From Phycisphaerae bacterium (GTDB lineage: Bacteria; Chloroflexota; Anaerolineae; 4572-78; J111): a DNA stretch of 64,000 bases. The position numbers and the translations under genes were made by a program. How positions within the stretch are numbered: the first letter of the stretch is position 1; each line of letters starts with the position of its first letter. The DNA is taken from positions 1-64,000 of the forward strand of contig JANQQF010000165.1 of NCBI GenBank assembly GCA_028285035.1. The letters are read 5' to 3'. The notes beneath the pieces were generated by a model. It made no database searches. It saw only the letters and a program-made list of their open reading frames with translations, and had not been told where the DNA came from. This document shows, piece by piece, positions 42,852 through 51,677 of this stretch.

Positions 42852-43976
42852 TTGAGTACTCAAGGATTTTTTGCTGTTTTGTTGATTGTCTTAGGCCTTG
42901 GCCAATTGAGTGTCCTGATTTGGGAATGGCGTGCTCTGTCACTGATTGGGGATAATAAATTTTTAGGTGGAATGGTTGTTATTCTGCTCTTAACCACAGG
43001 TGTATCGCTTTTACCTGCCTACTGGTCTGTTTTGTGGTTAGCTTTGCCAGCAGGACTTTTAGCAGTTGGCTTGATGCTTCTTACGGGTAGCTTTATTTTG
43101 CCTCCCCCTCACCCAGATCGTATATTCAATCCAAACTATCCTGGACATTCTCGCTGTGAGGCGGTATTTATCCCTGATGGTAAGCATCCTGCTATTCCTG
43201 GATTTTTGTTGTATCCGTTGGGAGAGCCAAGTGGCGGAGCAGTCTGTATTGTGCCGGGGGCCGGGGATACGAAGGTGAACTTCAAATGGCGACAAATTGA
43301 GGCGTTCCTCGAAGATGGCTTGATTGTTTTGACCTTTGACCCACCCGGACATGGTCAATATCGCCATCGACCAATGACCTATCCAGATTGTTTATCAGCG
43401 GTGCCAGCTGCTGTTAATTTTTTACGCAATCAACCTAACGTCGAGAAAGTTGCCTTACTTGGCATTAGTCTGGGAGGGGCACTGGCGCTTCGAAGCTTAA
43501 TTCAACAAATGGAAAGGATAGACGCGACCATACCTGAGATTGATGCCCTGGTCGTCTTTGCGACACCACTCTATCTCAATTACAGTAAAGCAATGTTTTA
43601 TCGTGAGGCGTGGCGCACCATTTTTCGGGCACCTACTCTATCACTTTTTCGGGAGATGACGGTACGACAAGTACGACAAAGTTGGAACACGGGGGGCTAT
43701 CGCAGCACTCACAATACGGCTGAAATGATCGAATTGCTTGAGCCATTAGAGTCGATAAAGAAGCTACCAAAGGTACCAATTTTGTTGGTATATAGCCGAC
43801 GAGACTCGATTTCTCCACTAAGTATGGCCCATACAATAAACGAGTTTGTGCCTGAGGCAAACCTGATCGAGGTTTCAAACGCTAGTCATGTGACGATCAT
43901 TTTGACGCCGTGGGTAAATCGCAAGGTATCCAACTGGTTAAAAGTTATGTTGGAGAGTAGGGAGGCCCATCAATAG
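42852..43976 (+). CDS. Membrane-anchored alpha/beta hydrolase (374 aa)
   Basis: TTG start with GAGGA six bases upstream. Three hydrophobic helices (about residues 5-25, 37-57, 58-80) precede a soluble alpha/beta-hydrolase domain: oxyanion region VPGAGD, LTFDPPGHGQ, nucleophile elbow GISLGG, acid in YSRRDSISP and His in SNASHVTII. All members of the triad are present. The substrate is unknown; carboxylesterase or lipase-like activity at the membrane is the general expectation. Its last bases overlap the convergent pentapeptide gene by seven. Confidence 0.85.
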   Translation: MSTQGFFAVLLIVLGLGQLSVLIWEWRALSLIGDNKFLGGMVVILLLTTGVSLLPAYWSVLWLALPAGLLAVGLMLLTGSFILPPPHPDRIFNPNYPGHSRCEAVFIPDGKHPAIPGFLLYPLGEPSGGAVCIVPGAGDTKVNFKWRQIEAFLEDGLIVLTFDPPGHGQYRHRPMTYPDCLSAVPAAVNFLRNQPNVEKVALLGISLGGALALRSLIQQMERIDATIPEIDALVVFATPLYLNYSKAMFYREAWRTIFRAPTLSLFREMTVRQVRQSWNTGGYRSTHNTAEMIELLEPLESIKKLPKVPILLVYSRRDSISPLSMAHTINEFVPEANLIEVSNASHVTIILTPWVNRKVSNWLKVMLESREAHQ

Positions 43977-44281
43977 TGCGTGGAGCCATCCGGCATAATT
44001 GCCCCACGAAATTTAACGTCTTTCAGATTTGCGCCATCAAGATTGACATCGCGAAGATTGGCGTGGCGTAAATCAGCACCTTCTAAATTGGCCCCTCTTA
44101 GAGAAGCACCTTCTAAATCAGTCCCACGTAAATCAGCATTTGCTAAATTACTCCACCCTAAATCGGCATCCTTTAAGGTTGCCCGACTTAAATTGACCCC
44201 GCTCAAATCAGCGCCGACGAGCCAAAGCGGCTTTGTAGCAAGATTAACAAGCTGAAAAATTTCTTTTTGAGTAAATTCCAT
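43970..44281 (-). CDS. Pentapeptide-repeat protein (103 aa)
   Basis: The start MEFTQKEIF at 44281 is preferred; the longer frame would overlap the neighbouring gene. After a short helix (KEIFQLVNLA) and the start LWLVGADLSG, about fourteen pentapeptide units of A(D/N)LxX type follow, ending in GAIMPDG. Such proteins fold as a right-handed quadrilateral beta-helix; functions vary and are not predictable here. It follows the 2H phosphoesterase gene by 25 bases on the same strand. Confidence 0.85.
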   Translation of the reverse strand: MEFTQKEIFQLVNLATKPLWLVGADLSGVNLSRATLKDADLGWSNLANADLRGTDLEGASLRGANLEGADLRHANLRDVNLDGANLKDVKFRGAIMPDGSTHY

Positions 44282-44306
44282 AGTTGTAATGAACCTAAAT
44301 GAAAAT

Positions 44307-44852
44307 TTATTGATTATTCCTGGGTACGCTTTTAATTGTTCCTTTAAACCCAAATTCCTTTTCAATCTGCCATACTTCGGCGGTTGATTCCCGGTAAAGC
44401 AACGCCATTTTTGTAACCCTAAATGAGAATCTTGGCTCAAAGCGCTTTAAGTCTTTTTTTGCTTTATCTAAATCTTCGGAGTTGTTGAAGTTACCGAAAA
44501 GAATTTTGGCCTGATAGGTGGAGTTTTGGGTTGCTAAAGGGCGAAGCTGTCCTGTCACCAAATCCTGGTACAAGCTGGTAAATTCATCTTGACCTCTAAC
44601 CAGTGGTAGACAGAGCCAGTGTCGCTTATCAGTAATGACATCCCAAGCGATTGTTGATACCTTGATGGGGGCTTGGATGTCAGCGATTTCTTCTAAATGC
44701 TGATGGAGTTTGGTGGTTTTTCCAGAGAAGCTGAATGGCTTAAGAAGGCTGATATGTGGGAATATCTGGCTTGAGGCAGGATCATATTTTTTGCGATAAG
44801 GGGCCAGAATTTTCGTAACATTATCAGGTACACCAACAACAATCGTATGCAT
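44307..44852 (-). CDS. 2H-phosphoesterase / 2'-5' RNA ligase-like protein lacking the second motif (181 aa)
   Basis: The first catalytic HxS motif is clear (PHISLLKPF near residue 33). Where the second His-x-Thr/Ser is expected the sequence reads YQAKILFGNF, so the second histidine is lost. The rest (VTKMALLYRES, VWQIEKEFGF) fits the family. Loss of one of two catalytic histidines suggests a nucleotide- or RNA-binding role rather than cyclic phosphodiesterase activity. GGAG eight bases before the ATG. Co-directional with the pentapeptide gene. Confidence 0.8.
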   Translation of the reverse strand: MHTIVVGVPDNVTKILAPYRKKYDPASSQIFPHISLLKPFSFSGKTTKLHQHLEEIADIQAPIKVSTIAWDVITDKRHWLCLPLVRGQDEFTSLYQDLVTGQLRPLATQNSTYQAKILFGNFNNSEDLDKAKKDLKRFEPRFSFRVTKMALLYRESTAEVWQIEKEFGFKGTIKSVPRNNQ

Positions 44853-44886
44853 CCAACTACTCCGGAAATTAATTCAAATCATGAAA

Positions 44887-45621
44887 CTACAATTGTAGCC
44901 CTTGTGTGTAAATCATATAAGTGGCAGCGAAGGCCAAACCATTGATAAAGGTATGTAATAAAATACCAGGGAGAATAGAGCCGGAAACATGATATAGATA
45001 AGCAAAAAGTGAGCCTAGAATAAATATAGGTAAGAAAGAAGTGGGTGTAATATGTACAATCGCGAACAAGGCACTGCTAATAATCATAGCTCGTTTCCAG
45101 CCTAGTCGATGATACAAACCTGTAAAAATGAAGCCTCTGAAAAGTAACTCCTCAACGATAGGGGCAACAAGGGTGCCACCTAATATTAATATGATTGGAT
45201 AAGGACTCGACTCAAATAATGGAGTGATTTCTGGTTGGATACGCAGTCCAAATCCATTTAGAAGCGCAGCATAGACCCCATTTAGGAGATAGAAAATCAT
45301 AAGCAAGACAATGCCAAATCCAATGAGTGATATTGGAAAAGGTCGTAAGCCTAACGTAGTCCAGGAGGTTTTATATTTGAATGTTGTGTAATACCAAATG
45401 GGGATGAGGAGCGCGAGGGTCCCTAGGGTGACGATAACCCCAGGATCAATGTTTATCATTGATTGAGGCCATATTTGTCCAAGCAGAATGGCAATGACCA
45501 GGATAAGGACTACGCTCAATAGCGCTCCAAAAATATCTCGAATTGTCCAGGGGACATCTGAAACAGGAGATGTATTTGTGATCTCTGATATTGGATTGGG
45601 CAACTTAAATAAATCGGTCAT
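44887..45621 (-). CDS. CPBP-family (CAAX protease-like) intramembrane metalloprotease (244 aa)
   Basis: The ATG at 45621 (MTDLFKLP) is preferred to an in-frame start 42 bases earlier. The protein has about six to seven hydrophobic helices and the conserved motifs EELLFRGFI, AIVHI and HTFIN, whose Glu and His residues form the metal site of CPBP proteases. Known members process prenylated proteins or bacteriocins or act as immunity proteins. No peptide substrate is visible nearby. It may be transcribed alone. Confidence 0.9.
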   Translation of the reverse strand: MTDLFKLPNPISEITNTSPVSDVPWTIRDIFGALLSVVLILVIAILLGQIWPQSMINIDPGVIVTLGTLALLIPIWYYTTFKYKTSWTTLGLRPFPISLIGFGIVLLMIFYLLNGVYAALLNGFGLRIQPEITPLFESSPYPIILILGGTLVAPIVEELLFRGFIFTGLYHRLGWKRAMIISSALFAIVHITPTSFLPIFILGSLFAYLYHVSGSILPGILLHTFINGLAFAATYMIYTQGLQL

Positions 45622-45717
45622 CTGACAGTGAATGATACCACATCTTAGACATGTGGAAAACATAAATATTTTAAAGATTATAAATGAAGGAAAATGGATG
45701 TCAATGGTGCGTAGGTA

Positions 45718-46305
45718 TTAATGAGGTAAAAGGATGAGGCCAACTTGGTTTTGCCCAACAAAAATTCCTAAAAGCATAGCGATGATAACTAATAAGGTGA
45801 TAATGACCAGCCCCATACATCCTATTGTCGCCCAAACTGGCATTTGCCCAACTTGTGGCAAGTTTGCTGAATTGGATGGGGGGTGTATCACGGGCTGAGG
45901 GGCAGATTTGGCCGATGCTTGTATGACATCAGGGTAAATGGCATCGGGAGCGGGATGTTCCTTTGAAAATAGAAAGGTTGTATCGCCAAAATTTATTTTG
46001 TCGTTATCTTTCAAACGGGTAGGCTGCCCAATTAGAACTCCATTGAGATAGGTTCCATTCGCACTACCTTGGTCTTGAAGTAAGAATGTATTATCGATTG
46101 GACTGAGTGTCGCGTGATGTCGAGATATTTTTTGGTCCGCTGTGACAACTGAATTACTTTTGTCGCGCCCAAGTGTAACTTCACCTCGCAGGGGGAAAGA
46201 GTGGCTCGGTTGACCATCAATAAGTAAGGTGAGGTATCCACTTGGCGGTGTTTCATAAACAGTGAGTTCATCACCATCGTAATTTTCGTCGATATATCGA
46301 ACCAA
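45718..46305 (-). CDS. FHA-domain protein with C-terminal membrane helix (195 aa)
   Basis: TTG start with GAGGTG five bases upstream. Residues about 25-115 form an FHA domain with LGRDKSNSVV, SRHHATLS, and the GSANGTYLNG strand, all phosphothreonine-contact positions being conserved. A Pro/Ser-rich linker leads to one hydrophobic helix (about 158-183). The FHA domain would face the cytoplasm and bind a phosphothreonine protein, so it probably works with a Ser/Thr kinase encoded elsewhere. It is divergently arranged with the gene at 46465. Confidence 0.9.
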   Translation of the reverse strand: MVRYIDENYDGDELTVYETPPSGYLTLLIDGQPSHSFPLRGEVTLGRDKSNSVVTADQKISRHHATLSPIDNTFLLQDQGSANGTYLNGVLIGQPTRLKDNDKINFGDTTFLFSKEHPAPDAIYPDVIQASAKSAPQPVIHPPSNSANLPQVGQMPVWATIGCMGLVIITLLVIIAMLLGIFVGQNQVGLILLPH

Positions 46306-46340
46306 AATTGCACCTCATGGGTGGAGCTTTGATAAAAATG

Positions 46341-46350
46341 ATTATAACAC
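46341..46350 (-). promoter_or_regulatory. Extended -10 promoter element for the FHA gene
   Basis: TATAAT (46346-46341) with a TG one base upstream (TGTTATAAT) on the minus strand, 36 bases before the TTG start. No good -35 box. Confidence 0.5.
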
Positions 46351-46406
46351 AACTCCTGAGGGAAATCTATTGCAATCCTAAATGATTTGGATTATGTCAT
46401 CTGTAC

Positions 46407-46435
46407 TTGACCATAACTTAGAATAGCGTTATCAT
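46407..46435 (+). promoter_or_regulatory. Sigma-70-type promoter
   Basis: TTGACC (46407-46412) and TATCAT (46430-46435) are 17 bases apart. Transcription would begin near 46442, about 23 bases before the proposed ATT start of the next gene. Confidence 0.7.
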
Positions 46436-46464
46436 ATAGATGACATTTTACTTGGGGGCATCCG

Positions 46465-47070
46465 ATTAGTTTTAATACAGATAATCAGCAATCAAATAAT
46501 CGATTGTTTATCATTATAGCCATCGCCTTTATTGGTCTTATTTGTGTGGGAGTCGTAGGTCTGGCCTTTGTTTACTTGACAGTATTTAGTCAACCTCAAG
46601 CCGAACCAGTAATTGCGGTTGCCCCAACCTCCGATCAACCCGCTCCTCCAACTGCGACACCGACAAATACAGCAACACCTTCTCCAACTGCAACCGAAAC
46701 ACCATTACCTACGGCAACTGGTACACCCGTTATTGGTTCCGGTGATAATGTGGGTGCAGAAGATGCAGAGGCCTCAGAAGATGGAGAGGCTTTAGAAACA
46801 GAAAGTGACAGTCTACTACCTACAGCGAGACCGACATTAGACCCCTCGGAAGTAACGCCAACAAACACACGTGTAATACAAGATGCAGTTGAGAATCAAG
46901 CATCTGACACGGAGGGGACGTCAGAGGATGATGCTCCCGAAGAAATGCCAGTTGGGGGTGGGGTTGTATCAGAGGATAATGTTTATTTGATGTGGGCCGG
47001 GATAGGCACGCTTATTTTCTTGATTGTTGGTTTGATGAGCCGCTTACTGATCCAAATAGATAAAATTTAA
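46465..47070 (+). CDS. Bitopic membrane protein with Thr/Pro-rich outer segment, probable ATT start (201 aa)
   Basis: The first standard start in frame is TTG at 46504, but it lacks a ribosome binding site and would begin inside the membrane helix. The frame is open upstream, and ATT at 46465 has GGGGG six bases before it and gives a sensible start (SFNTDNQQSNNRLF). The NNRL-plus-helix start matches the NRLR helices of the two proteins at 17944-20638, which supports the longer form. A Thr/Pro/Glu segment follows, then MPVGGG and a second hydrophobic helix with a basic end. The layout resembles the LPVTG protein without its middle domain. Function unknown. Confidence 0.65.
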   Translation: MSFNTDNQQSNNRLFIIIAIAFIGLICVGVVGLAFVYLTVFSQPQAEPVIAVAPTSDQPAPPTATPTNTATPSPTATETPLPTATGTPVIGSGDNVGAEDAEASEDGEALETESDSLLPTARPTLDPSEVTPTNTRVIQDAVENQASDTEGTSEDDAPEEMPVGGGVVSEDNVYLMWAGIGTLIFLIVGLMSRLLIQIDKI

Positions 47071-47096
47071 ACGACCAGTTTTTAGAGGAGAAACCA

Positions 47097-47131
47097 AAAA
47101 CGACATTTTCATCGAAAATGTCGTTTTTTTT
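47097..47131. terminator. Bidirectional intrinsic terminator
   Basis: AAAACGACATTTTC and GAAAATGTCGTTTT form a perfect 14-bp stem around ATC, followed by a run of T residues and preceded by A residues. It lies between the convergent membrane-protein and response-regulator genes. Confidence 0.9.
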
Positions 47132-47159
47132 GTGTGCAAATTTTGACCTTACAGTGCGT

Positions 47160-47531
47160 TTAATCGGTTTCCTTTAGATAACGTCCAATGGTCGTTAGCA
47201 ATCGGTTAAGATCTACAGGCTTGGTGAAGTGTTCATTGGCACCAGCTGCAAGTGCTCGTTCTTTATGCTTTGCACTCGCCCAAGCTGAAATCGCGATGAT
47301 CGGTATGACAGCCGTTTGATCTTCTGAACGTAACACTTTGATGGCCTCAAAGCCGTCCATTCGTGGCATCCGTAAATCCATTAATATAAGGTCGGGGAGC
47401 CACTCTCGTGCCTTATCAACGCCTTCAACGCCATCACTGGCTACAGCTACTTCAAAACCATTAAGTTCTAACATCTGGGCTAGAATATCTCTTTGTGCAG
47501 GATGATCTTCTATATACAGTACTTTTGACAC
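47160..47531 (-). CDS. Stand-alone CheY-like response regulator receiver (123 aa)
   Basis: The protein is only a receiver domain: acidic pocket IEDH at the start, phospho-acceptor Asp in LILMDLRMP, switch Ser in AISAW and Lys in HFTKPVD. GTG start with GGGAG seven bases upstream. The sensor kinase is not adjacent, so its partner is unknown. It has no DNA-binding output domain and would work by protein contact. Confidence 0.93.
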   Translation of the reverse strand: MSKVLYIEDHPAQRDILAQMLELNGFEVAVASDGVEGVDKAREWLPDLILMDLRMPRMDGFEAIKVLRSEDQTAVIPIIAISAWASAKHKERALAAGANEHFTKPVDLNRLLTTIGRYLKETD

Positions 47532-48147
47532 GCACGCGCTCCCATTGAGTGAGATTTCTGATGGTATCTAACTTTCTCAAAACTTTTAATAATGGGTGCT
47601 TTGTAATTTGAGTTAAGTTAGATATTTGAGATAGGGTACCCTTATTTCTGTAGAAACTACACGATGTAGGGTATAACTTAGATTATAGACAATAACTAAC
47701 ATATAAGCAACAAATTTAGATAGATTAGTTATTATTTACTACGCCTTATCTCATTCTGGACTTGTAGTTGGATTGAGGTAATTCCTTAAAGTATTTTATG
47801 ATTAATTTTTTGTGGGTTGCACAAAAAATTTGTCTCTGAAAAGTTTTGAGTAAGTCTTTTCAGATGATGATACATTGAGACTATCACAAGTACAGAAGGT
47901 TGTCAAGCAGGTAAAAGGTTTTATATCGGTTCAGTATTTTTCGTGAAATGGACCTAAATTGACCTATAAAAGTCCTCTAATACCAGGTAAATATTAAATG
48001 TTTAAAGATTTTTGATGTAAAAAAGCGTTAAACTATTAGAATAAGAATTTTTCGTCTAAATGTTATGAAAATATGATAACGAATGGCAGGTTTTCTTAGC
48101 CCTAAAGTAATAGATAATACACCCTTCCTAATAAGGTTTCTCCATTT
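47532..48147. other. AT-rich intergenic region with two hairpins
   Basis: No convincing gene in about 600 bases. AATTTTTTGTG and CACAAAAAATT (47804-47830) form an 11-bp stem around GGTTG; CTGAAAAG and CTTTTCAG (47836-47863) form an 8-bp stem next to it. They may be the distant terminator of the pdxH operon or part of a small RNA. A palindrome AGGGTACCCT lies near 47633-47642. Confidence 0.45.
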
Positions 48148-48756
48148 TTATGGAGAAAGACGATCTATTTGCCAACCTGTCTCCGCATGATTGGTATACC
48201 GAAACCAATCATGCAACCTATTTTCACCACTTTGCCAAAAGTCGATCGTAGTGGGTGATAGGCGAAAACCACCCCAAAATGGTGGTCGGGTAACTGGCTG
48301 ATTCTCGAATTTATCCTCAATGCCTTTCACTTGCTGTTCAAGAATAGATCGATTGTCAATCTTCTGGCTTTGTGATGAACTCCAGGCTCCTACTTGACTG
48401 CCTCGTGGTCGGGTTTGGAAGTAGTCATCCGACTCTTGATCTGTAACCTTTGAAATTTGCCCTGTGATACGAATCTGACGATCCAGAGGTGCCCAATAAA
48501 AAACCAAAGCAGCCTGTGGGTTTTCACTAAGCTCCTGGCTTTTCTGGCTGTCATAATTGGTGTAGAAAACAAAACCACGTATATCAACCCCACGAAGAAG
48601 GACGGTTCGGGCTGAGGGAACGCCTGTTTTCGTTGCTGTAGCTAATGTCATTGCGTAAGGTTGTTTTATGCTTTGATGTGTTTTTGCTTCGGCCATCCAC
48701 AATTCAAATTGCTCAAATGGATCTTGGGCTAAATTCTCACGATTGAGACGTGGCAT
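48148..48756 (-). CDS. pdxH: Pyridoxamine 5'-phosphate oxidase (202 aa)
   Basis: The ATG at 48756 (MPRLNREN) has AAGGGA seven bases upstream. FMN- and substrate-binding segments are present: AMTLATATKTGVPSARTVLLRG, FVFYTNYDSQKSQEL, QIRITGQI, QVGAWSSSQSQ, PFWGGFRLSP, and RLHDWFRY at the C-terminus. The enzyme oxidises pyridoxamine or pyridoxine 5'-phosphate to pyridoxal phosphate. It follows the heme A synthase gene by 21 bases, so the two are probably co-transcribed although their pathways are unrelated. Confidence 0.95.
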   Translation of the reverse strand: MPRLNRENLAQDPFEQFELWMAEAKTHQSIKQPYAMTLATATKTGVPSARTVLLRGVDIRGFVFYTNYDSQKSQELSENPQAALVFYWAPLDRQIRITGQISKVTDQESDDYFQTRPRGSQVGAWSSSQSQKIDNRSILEQQVKGIEDKFENQPVTRPPFWGGFRLSPTTIDFWQSGENRLHDWFRYTNHAETGWQIDRLSP

Positions 48757-48777
48757 ATCTATTCCCTTCAATAAAAT

Positions 48778-49740
48778 TTATGAACTCGTCACGCGTGGTG
48801 CCGCTTCTATTGAAATGCTTTGTCTATTTTCGGCAGGTTGGGCAAACGCTGAGGCTAAAAATAAGGTAAAGATGATTAGGATGAGATCAGCCAGCAACAG
48901 ATGGATGAGTTGCATCCAGATAGGGACCAACAAGATAATGTTAAGTGCCCCGGCAAGAAGTTGGACAAAGTATATTATAGTAAGAAGCTTGGCAAATCTG
49001 CGGGTATTAGGGGTAGGACGTGAGGCATTAAATATGCCCGTTGTCATTATCAAATAGGCACCAACAAGGATAGCAATCAGGGGATGATATAATCGCAGCT
49101 GGATTAAGAAGTGGGCGGTTGGTAAAAAATCTTGCCTGATCCCTTCAACAAGAGATCCAGCAGGAAAGAGCGTATCTCCTAAGGCGGTAACGGCCCCACT
49201 AGCTCCCAAAATCAGCATCGCGATATAACCAGCAATTAGACTCCACCCAATTATGCCTTGTCCTCGTAACTGAATTGGTTTGCCCGCTGAGGCCCACCAG
49301 GCGGTCAAGGTTAGTACAGTTAACAATATGAAGGTGTTGACCAGATGTAATCCGACGACAATTACTCTGGCTATCGAGGCATTGTCACCCACCAAACCAA
49401 ACAGTACTAAAACCGCCCCGATTAAGGCCTCTATAATGAGGAATACGAAAGATAAAACTGCGCCAAACCGAACGTGATGCTTTGGTGGATACTTTCGAAA
49501 ACTCCAAATAACTAAGGCTAACACAAGAATAACGGCAATACCACTGGTTAATCGATGAGCATATTCGATAATAGTCTCAATTTGAGGAGCGTATGGAATA
49601 ATTGAGCCCTGACAGGTTAACCATTGTTGACCACATCCATCACCTGACCCAGTAGCCCGGACTGCTGCGCCCCAGAGGATAATCAGGATGTGATAACCGA
49701 GGACGCCCCAAGAATAGATTGCAAAACGATTGAGTTTCAT
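48778..49740 (-). CDS. ctaA: Heme A synthase (320 aa)
   Basis: Eight hydrophobic helices are visible. The first loop contains the Cys pair (Cys36 and Cys43 in GCGQQWLTC) found in Bacillus- and actinobacterial-type CtaA, followed by His62 in EYAHRLTSG. Later His residues in VVGLHLVNT and LYHPLIAI and near the end (LIHLLLAD) fit the heme-ligand positions. The enzyme converts heme O to heme A for aa3-type cytochrome oxidases, so the host should respire oxygen. Start ATG at 49740 without an obvious ribosome binding site. Confidence 0.93.
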   Translation of the reverse strand: MKLNRFAIYSWGVLGYHILIILWGAAVRATGSGDGCGQQWLTCQGSIIPYAPQIETIIEYAHRLTSGIAVILVLALVIWSFRKYPPKHHVRFGAVLSFVFLIIEALIGAVLVLFGLVGDNASIARVIVVGLHLVNTFILLTVLTLTAWWASAGKPIQLRGQGIIGWSLIAGYIAMLILGASGAVTALGDTLFPAGSLVEGIRQDFLPTAHFLIQLRLYHPLIAILVGAYLIMTTGIFNASRPTPNTRRFAKLLTIIYFVQLLAGALNIILLVPIWMQLIHLLLADLILIIFTLFLASAFAQPAENRQSISIEAAPRVTSS

Positions 49741-49831
49741 TGTACAGTTACCATTTTGTTAAGATGAGGGACATGATAGCTCAGGCGAGACAAAGTGCAA
49801 GCTTTTAAGGGAAAAAGAAGTCGCTTCAGGC

Positions 49832-50617
49832 TTAAAAGAGACGACCTTGTTGAGGTAGATTTGGGGTGTTGATTGGTTCGCCTACCATTTCTTTAAATCG
49901 ATTGCAGGTGCGGGGGGAATGACCAGAGTAATCGTTGTTAAAAAAGCCGTAGATTGTTTTGACGTGGGCTAAATGAGGCTGAATATATTGCCACCACCAT
50001 TCAAGCTGGGGCACGATATCGATTTGTTCGCGGTCCTTCTTTTTGAACTGGCCGTGACGACCGAGCCAACGAATGTAAAAAAAATCGGTGATAGGGGCCA
50101 CTTGCTTCGGCAGGTCGATGTAGTCTGCTGAAACCCAACAAACCCCTAGTTTCTCAAGCATCACGGCTGTTTCTGGCGTAAACCAGGATTGGTGACGAAA
50201 TTCAATTGCATAATCAAAGCCAGAAGGGAGAGCCGATAAAAAGGCGACGACTGTATCATGCTCTGCCGCAGAAAAAGTTGGGGGGAGTTGAATTAAAATT
50301 GCTCCTAACTTTTCCTCAAGTAATGCCATTGTTGTAACAAAATCGCGCATATCCTTTGCTACATTGAGTAGCCGTGCATCGTGGGTAATTTGACGCGGGG
50401 TCTTTACGCAAAATTTAAAGTTTTCAGGAGCGGTAACTGCCCATTGTTTGACTCGACTTATAGGTGGGGTGCCATAAAATGTTGAGTCTAACTCTACACC
50501 ATTGAAAATTGTACTATAATGAGCGAGATAACTTCGGGCAGGCATTTTTGCTGGATAAAAAACACCATCCCAATCTTTGTAACTAAAACCAACTGTGCCA
50601 AGATGCCAATCAACCAT
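49832..50617 (-). CDS. DUF72 (YecE) family protein (261 aa)
   Basis: The protein has the family's TVGFSYKDWDGVFYP start, FNGVELDSTFYG, FKFCVKTPRQITHD, GAILIQLPPTF, FDYAIEFRHQSW and FFNNDYSGHSPRTCNRF segments, and normal length. DUF72 adopts a TIM-barrel fold; its function is not known. A TATAAT lies six bases before the ATG, so the mRNA may be leaderless. Confidence 0.92.
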   Translation of the reverse strand: MVDWHLGTVGFSYKDWDGVFYPAKMPARSYLAHYSTIFNGVELDSTFYGTPPISRVKQWAVTAPENFKFCVKTPRQITHDARLLNVAKDMRDFVTTMALLEEKLGAILIQLPPTFSAAEHDTVVAFLSALPSGFDYAIEFRHQSWFTPETAVMLEKLGVCWVSADYIDLPKQVAPITDFFYIRWLGRHGQFKKKDREQIDIVPQLEWWWQYIQPHLAHVKTIYGFFNNDYSGHSPRTCNRFKEMVGEPINTPNLPQQGRLF

Positions 50618-50623
50618 ATCGCC

Positions 50624-50629
50624 ATTATA
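50624..50629 (-). promoter_or_regulatory. -10 element six bases before the DUF72 start (possible leaderless mRNA)
   Basis: TATAAT on the minus strand, six bases upstream of the ATG at 50617, the same spacing as at 14070-14082. No Shine-Dalgarno sequence fits between them. Confidence 0.5.
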
Positions 50630-50733
50630 TCAATTCTCTGTATAATCACATAATTTGTTGACATAGGCTTCACTTTGTTTTCTACCTGTTGTCTTTTATC
50701 ACTGAGCACAGTCATAATAAATTTGGGGGAATT

Positions 50734-51585
50734 TTGGATCGAACTAAAGGTGCGGTTGTTATTACGGGGGCATCAACGGGAATTGGAGCTACTTGTGCGC
50801 TGTATTTAGATAAATTAGGGTTTCAGGTTTTTGCTGGAGTTCGTAAAGAGGCTGATGCGGTTCAATTGAGACAAATGGCATCCTCAAATTTAGTGCCGAT
50901 ATTTATCGATGTTACCGACACAAATACAATTCTAGCGGCCAAAACCTTTGTGGCAGAACAGGTCCACCAAGCGGGTATTATAGGTCTAATAAATAATGCA
51001 GGAATTGCTGTTGGTGGCCCAATTGAAGGCTTACCCATCGCTGATCTGCGTCAACAGTTTGAAATCAATGTTATTGGAGCAATGGCTGTTACTCAAGCCT
51101 TCATTCCCTTACTACGTGATGGACAAGGGCGCATTCTCAATATTAGCTCGATTGGAGGTCGAATGGTCACGCCCTTTTTTGGATCATACTCTGCTTCAAA
51201 ATTCGCCCTTGAAGGATTTACCGATGCGTTGCGCTTAGAGTTACGTCCTTGGAACATCCAAGTGATCAGCATTCAACCAGGCTCAGTTGATACCCCAATT
51301 TGGAAAAAATCGCTAGGAAAAACAAGTCAACTATTAGATAAATTTTCCCCAGAGATGATACAGCTTTATGGAGACCGGTTTGTAAAGGTACAAAGGCAGG
51401 TGAAAGCGACAGGTCAGCGTGGTATTCCCTCTGAACGGGTGGCCCAAGTTGTGCACAAAGCACTCACGGTCAGATATCCTAAACTCCGTTATTTAATTGG
51501 CCTTGACGCTCAAATGGGGGCTTTAATGGTTACGTTTGTACCGGGCCGATTGCAAGATTTGATCCTATCTTGGCTGACCCGATAA
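50734..51585 (+). CDS. Short-chain dehydrogenase/reductase (283 aa)
   Basis: TTG at 50734 has GGGGGA just upstream and gives an N-terminus of normal SDR length; the frame is open for another 15 codons before it. The cofactor motif TGASTGIG (11-18), NNAG, catalytic Ser in ISSIGG, and YSASK are present, followed by QPGSVDTPIWKK. The C-terminus resembles SDRs acting on hydrophobic substrates (sterol or retinol-type members), but the substrate cannot be named. Divergent from the DUF72 gene. Confidence 0.9.
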   Translation: MDRTKGAVVITGASTGIGATCALYLDKLGFQVFAGVRKEADAVQLRQMASSNLVPIFIDVTDTNTILAAKTFVAEQVHQAGIIGLINNAGIAVGGPIEGLPIADLRQQFEINVIGAMAVTQAFIPLLRDGQGRILNISSIGGRMVTPFFGSYSASKFALEGFTDALRLELRPWNIQVISIQPGSVDTPIWKKSLGKTSQLLDKFSPEMIQLYGDRFVKVQRQVKATGQRGIPSERVAQVVHKALTVRYPKLRYLIGLDAQMGALMVTFVPGRLQDLILSWLTR

Positions 51586-51677
51586 TCCCAGATATTGGAT
51601 GATATGTAGGTTAACTTTCCGTACTTTCTACCCAAAAATGCCTAGCTGTCATTATTAAAAATCCGCAGGTTTTACCC

